From positions 1 through 64,000 of the forward strand of contig PJER01000010.1 in the NCBI GenBank assembly GCA_002825465.1: DNA of 64,000 nucleotides. Direction: 5' to 3'. The position numbers and the translations under genes were made by a program. Within the stretch, counting starts at the first letter, position 1. Every line of letters begins with the position of its first letter. Source of the stretch: Candidatus Thorarchaeota archaeon MP8T_1 (GTDB lineage Archaea > Asgardarchaeota > Thorarchaeia > Thorarchaeales > Thorarchaeaceae). Under the pieces are notes generated by a model. That model made no database searches, was not told the origin of the DNA, and saw only the letters and a program-made list of their open reading frames with translations. Below, piece after piece: positions 60,897 through 64,000 of the stretch.

Positions 60897-63866
60897 TTGA
60901 ACCCAAACAGAAAGATAGGAACCATCATGTTACTTGCACTGTTCTTGTCAAGTAGCCTGTTGGCACTCACCCCCGTCTCAGATACAATGGAATCAGGAAA
61001 CTTGGTTCACAGAATAGATGATAATTATCTCGCTGAGACAATAACAAATATTTCCATACCTTTTGTTGATGACCATTACGGTTCATCTGATGGCATTATT
61101 GATCCAACAGAGTATGCTTTTAGGTATATGGATCCTATTTCTGGGGTTACATCGTATTTTGAGCACAACGGGACGCTACTCTATATTGGTCTAGAGGCTA
61201 TGACTCACGGTTGGATTGGAATGGCTTGGCAGAATTACACATCAGAGTTCACTTCTGCTGGATTAAACAACAGTGATGTCATTATTGGTTATGTTCCAGG
61301 GACCACTCTGAGTAACATGTGGAGAGTACTGCCAACCGATGCTGTTACAGTTCACTACAAACTGTACCTCCGAAATGGCACAATGATTCAGGAAAATGAT
61401 TACCCTGACATTGCATCCACCAGCCCTGTGTCTGGTCTTTCAGCGTTGCAGATGTACAAGGATGCAATCATTGGAATGCGAATTGGTGAAATTCGACACT
61501 TCGTAATCCCTGCTGATAAAGCATACAACCAGAAAGGCCATGAGCTTTACGGACAAGATTTGATTTACGATATCAAATTGACACGTATCTACAGATCGGG
61601 TGTAGAACGAGTTGCAAATCCTGCAAATACAGGTGATATTGTTTACAGTGATGAACATGGTACGAATTCATTTCAACATCTAGCAGATGTAGATCAATCA
61701 CGAATTCTGGCAGCAGGTGGATCTGATAATGGTACAGTAACTCAGATAGAATTTACACTATTCCTGAATAGTACAGATGCTAATGATATTGCACTTTTAG
61801 ACAATGTAACTGAAAGATATCCATTCATCTTCATGTTTGGAAACACTGAGGAGCTTAATGGTCTTCCAGTTCAACATACATATTGGTCTAATCCTGCTAT
61901 GATTGAGATACTTCCTAATTCACCACCAACACTAATCGTTGTCAATCCTGCACCTGACGCGATACTGGATTGGGTTGTAGACATCAAACTAAATGCAACA
62001 AATGATTTCGTTCGACAAGCATCTTTCCGTATTGATGATGAGGATTGGTTTGCCTTAGAATATGATTTTCTCTCAGGGTATTGGATAAAAAATCTGGACC
62101 TCTCTATCTATGATGAAGGAGTTCACATATTTACTTTCAATGCTACTGATCCATCAAACGCAACAGCTGTGACTCAAATCAGCATTGAAATTGATAGACC
62201 TTTTTTGGCTCTTCTTGGAATGCGAATCGAAGCACTTCGCAATTTCATTACTACTGCCAGCTATGGGTCTAGGATTGAAGATGCATACACTGTTACCAAC
62301 AATGGTTCAGCTCCAATAAACGCGATAGATGTATATCTACCCGAGAGATATGAACAGAATTTCCTATCAATGATTGCAAAAGATGGTAGTGACAACATTC
62401 TCCAAGTAATTCGATATGAGAATGAGAACGGTTTTATTCACTGGAAGGTGCATTTTCCAAGACCTGTAGGATTCCAGGAAACCTACTCTTTCACAACTAC
62501 AATGTACATGCACTCACTCTTCTGGTTATCAAATCCAAATGAGTACGAGTACCAACTTCGATTCATAAAATACCCCGTCTTGCCTTATGTGCTTTCAAGA
62601 GCTAGATTTACGTTATCCTTCGAGGACGAAGGACAACTAGTGCCAAATGAAGTGTCCCCTGACTCAGAGACTCGTAATCTTGCACCATTTGATGAAACTG
62701 AATTTCAGGTTGGTCTTCGATTATTCACAGCAAATATCATCGTTGACCGTCACACACAAGTTGTTGTGGATGCTTGGGGTTGGCTATCATATGAAGAAAC
62801 AATTACACTAGAGAATACTGGTGGTAGTGCCGTAACCACGACACACTTTGTTATTCCTGCACATGCATATAATATCAAAGTCTATGACGAAGTTGGCATT
62901 CTTGCACTCTCGCAGAGAACAGTTTCTACCATTACCAACAGAACAAATGATGTGTATGTCTACCTTGGAAGTGACAGATTTGGTGGCTCTGGATTTTCTC
63001 CTGGTTACAAATACACCTTCAAGGTGTCCTATGTCATTAAGGCTAGTGAATATCAGTCTCAAGGTGAGGATGGTATCCATCAAGATATTCCAATGGCAAA
63101 TATGTTGAGTAATCTTATTCTAACACATGTCGTTGATATTGTATTTCCGATATCAGTGACTCCAGTTAGTACAACTGAAAGTCATCGGACATTATTCGGA
63201 ATTTTCGACACAACATACCAATATGTTGTCTATAATCAAACCAACCGAAATATGGAATCGTATTCAGTTGTCTATCAAGTGTCAATTGGAGCAATTGCGA
63301 GACCTGCATTAATCTCATTGATTGTTGGATTTATTGCAGCCCTCTATGTTTCGTATAGAAAGGTAGAACTCCCTGAAGAAATAGTAGGTGCACGAGTTGA
63401 AGATGATACTGATATCTCTCAACCAGGGCAAACAGGAGCCCCTGCAGAGCTTCTCAATGATTTTGCCAATCTGTATTCCAGAAAGACTGCACTCAATATG
63501 GACTTAGAGAAACTTGAAGCCTCTCGAAGAAGAGGAAAGGTCAAGAAACGAGAGTATATGATTCGTGAACGGGATCTGAAAGAGCAAATCGAAGAAATCG
63601 ATTCTAAACTTCCAAAGGTGAAAGAAGAGATGACCCGATATGGCGCTCGTTATAGAGACCTAGTGGCTCAACTTGAGCTCCAAGATGAGAGAATTCAAGG
63701 CGCAAAGGCGGGTCTTCGACAATTACTCCTACGAAAGAAGAAACAGAGGATTAGTCGTGTTGCCTTTGAAAAATCACGACAGGACTACCTCAAGACAATT
63801 CAGAAGGCAACTAGTGCAACAGATAGAATACTTCTTTCAATTCAGGAAGAAGCTGGAGAACTCTAG
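60897..63866 (+). CDS. Membrane-anchored DOMON/FKBP/ribophorin-I-like protein with cytosolic coiled coil
   Basis: A 989-residue protein. A signal peptide (residues 1-24) is followed by a DOMON-like domain at 53-133 (LLYIGLEAMTHGWIGMAWQN, then SDVIIGYV). A peptidyl-prolyl isomerase-like FKBP domain at 145-232 (DAVTVHYKLYLRNGTMI, MYKDAIIGMRIGEIRHFVIP) seems inserted before the DOMON strands resume at 248-338. An Ig-like domain (345-433), two ribophorin-I-like beta regions (450-575, 605-795), a membrane helix (799-820), and a basic coiled coil (850-985) follow. At least a dozen Asn-X-Ser/Thr sites lie outside. TTG 60897 is the start. The ribophorin assignment is a fold-level guess; the FKBP part is clearer. 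The Alg7-like gene is divergent to it. Confidence 0.85.
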   Translation: MNPNRKIGTIMLLALFLSSSLLALTPVSDTMESGNLVHRIDDNYLAETITNISIPFVDDHYGSSDGIIDPTEYAFRYMDPISGVTSYFEHNGTLLYIGLEAMTHGWIGMAWQNYTSEFTSAGLNNSDVIIGYVPGTTLSNMWRVLPTDAVTVHYKLYLRNGTMIQENDYPDIASTSPVSGLSALQMYKDAIIGMRIGEIRHFVIPADKAYNQKGHELYGQDLIYDIKLTRIYRSGVERVANPANTGDIVYSDEHGTNSFQHLADVDQSRILAAGGSDNGTVTQIEFTLFLNSTDANDIALLDNVTERYPFIFMFGNTEELNGLPVQHTYWSNPAMIEILPNSPPTLIVVNPAPDAILDWVVDIKLNATNDFVRQASFRIDDEDWFALEYDFLSGYWIKNLDLSIYDEGVHIFTFNATDPSNATAVTQISIEIDRPFLALLGMRIEALRNFITTASYGSRIEDAYTVTNNGSAPINAIDVYLPERYEQNFLSMIAKDGSDNILQVIRYENENGFIHWKVHFPRPVGFQETYSFTTTMYMHSLFWLSNPNEYEYQLRFIKYPVLPYVLSRARFTLSFEDEGQLVPNEVSPDSETRNLAPFDETEFQVGLRLFTANIIVDRHTQVVVDAWGWLSYEETITLENTGGSAVTTTHFVIPAHAYNIKVYDEVGILALSQRTVSTITNRTNDVYVYLGSDRFGGSGFSPGYKYTFKVSYVIKASEYQSQGEDGIHQDIPMANMLSNLILTHVVDIVFPISVTPVSTTESHRTLFGIFDTTYQYVVYNQTNRNMESYSVVYQVSIGAIARPALISLIVGFIAALYVSYRKVELPEEIVGARVEDDTDISQPGQTGAPAELLNDFANLYSRKTALNMDLEKLEASRRRGKVKKREYMIRERDLKEQIEEIDSKLPKVKEEMTRYGARYRDLVAQLELQDERIQGAKAGLRQLLLRKKKQRISRVAFEKSRQDYLKTIQKATSATDRILLSIQEEAGEL

Positions 63867-63900
63867 ATAGGTCACAAGCCTATCTAGTCCCCTCTTTTTT
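63863..63900 (+). terminator. Intrinsic-like terminator after the ribophorin-like gene
   Basis: CTAGATAGG (63863-63871) pairs perfectly with CCTATCTAG (63879-63887) around a 7-base loop, and a six-T run ends at 63900. The stop codon lies inside the left arm. Confidence 0.65.
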
Positions 63901-63979
63901 ATCTAGAAGTAATTTTACCAGTTTAGCAAGTCTTATCAAAACAGAGTTCTCTCATCTCTGCCCCTTAAGAGTGGTTTTA

Positions 63980-64000
63980 ATGACAAACAATATTCCCATA
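63980..64000 (+). CDS. Possible start of a further gene (partial)
   Basis: An ATG at 63980 opens a frame reading MTNNIPI up to the right edge. A CTTAAG box lies about 16 bases before it, too close for a normal promoter, and no ribosome binding site is evident. Too little is visible to assign a product. Confidence 0.25.

Noticed and set aside
1..64000. CRISPR arrays, insertion sequences, integrase or phage islands
   Set aside because: No regularly spaced repeats, transposase or integrase motifs, or attachment-site duplications were seen; the only long repeats are within the surface proteins and the 26-base pair.

Overview
This window reads as a gene-dense archaeal chromosome segment (about 40% GC by eye) with about 64 protein genes. 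The information-processing genes are archaeal or eukaryote-like: aIF2-beta, aIF1A, EF-1-beta, RIO1, a Pno1/Dim2-type KH protein, NMD3, eL33, L10e, FEN1, an RPA-like OB protein, Hef, Cdc48, SRP54 and deoxyhypusine synthase. There are also several Roadblock/LC7 proteins, an MglA/Arf-like GTPase next to one of them, an Alg7-like GlcNAc-1-P transferase, and a large membrane protein whose lumenal part resembles ribophorin I. Together these suggest an Asgard archaeon, possibly Thorarchaeia-like. The lineage is my inference; no rRNA or other decisive marker is present. I saw no tRNA, rRNA, CRISPR array, insertion sequence or phage genes, and no clear sign of recent transfer.

Layout. 1-6.6 kb: the end of one Roadblock gene, a second Roadblock gene, a P3A H+-ATPase, a GTPase/Roadblock pair, a cis-prenyltransferase and a helical-repeat protein of unknown function. 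6.6-12.8 kb: ADP-forming acetyl-CoA synthetase subunits, a biotin-synthase-like radical SAM protein, small membrane proteins, eL33 and deoxyhypusine synthase. 12.8-19.7 kb: two large surface proteins (an SBBP propeller and an LVIVD propeller) with matching calcium-binding thrombospondin-3-like stalks and C-terminal anchors. 19.8-24.5 kb: a candidate structured RNA, L10e, and a minus-strand operon SRP54-TrmY-DRG-TrmJ. 24.6-30.7 kb: PyrI and A-type ATP synthase F, A and B, with a uracil-DNA glycosylase and a membrane protein between A and B.

30.7-38.6 kb: proteins of unknown function, a B12-binding-type radical SAM protein, a GlmU-like enzyme, two winged-helix regulators surrounded by strong hairpins (one regulator probably starts at CTG), and Hef. 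38.8-45.3 kb: amidohydrolase, PRC-barrel protein, then a tight run DeoC-AOR-PAPS-reductase-like protein. 45.3-49.3 kb: a glycan block (polysaccharide deacetylase, hexapeptide acyltransferase, GT-C glycosyltransferase). 49.3-53 kb: RibL, a winged-helix protein, Cdc48, EF-1-beta and a 55-residue zinc-finger protein. 53-59.7 kb: FEN1, RPA, aIF2-beta, DUF424, a NifX-like protein with its DUF134 regulator, NMD3, aIF1A, RIO1 and the KH protein. 59.7-64 kb: the Alg7-like transferase, divergent from the DOMON/FKBP/ribophorin-like protein.

How the genes fit together. DeoC releases acetaldehyde, which the adjacent AOR could oxidise to acetate while reducing ferredoxin. AcdAB makes ATP from acetyl-CoA. 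The A-type ATP synthase and the P3A pump handle ion gradients. UppS, the Alg7-like enzyme, the GT-C protein and the ribophorin-like protein fit a polyprenol-linked N-glycosylation pathway that would modify the sequon-rich surface proteins. RIO1, the KH protein, NMD3, aIF1A and aIF2-beta form a ribosome maturation and initiation group.
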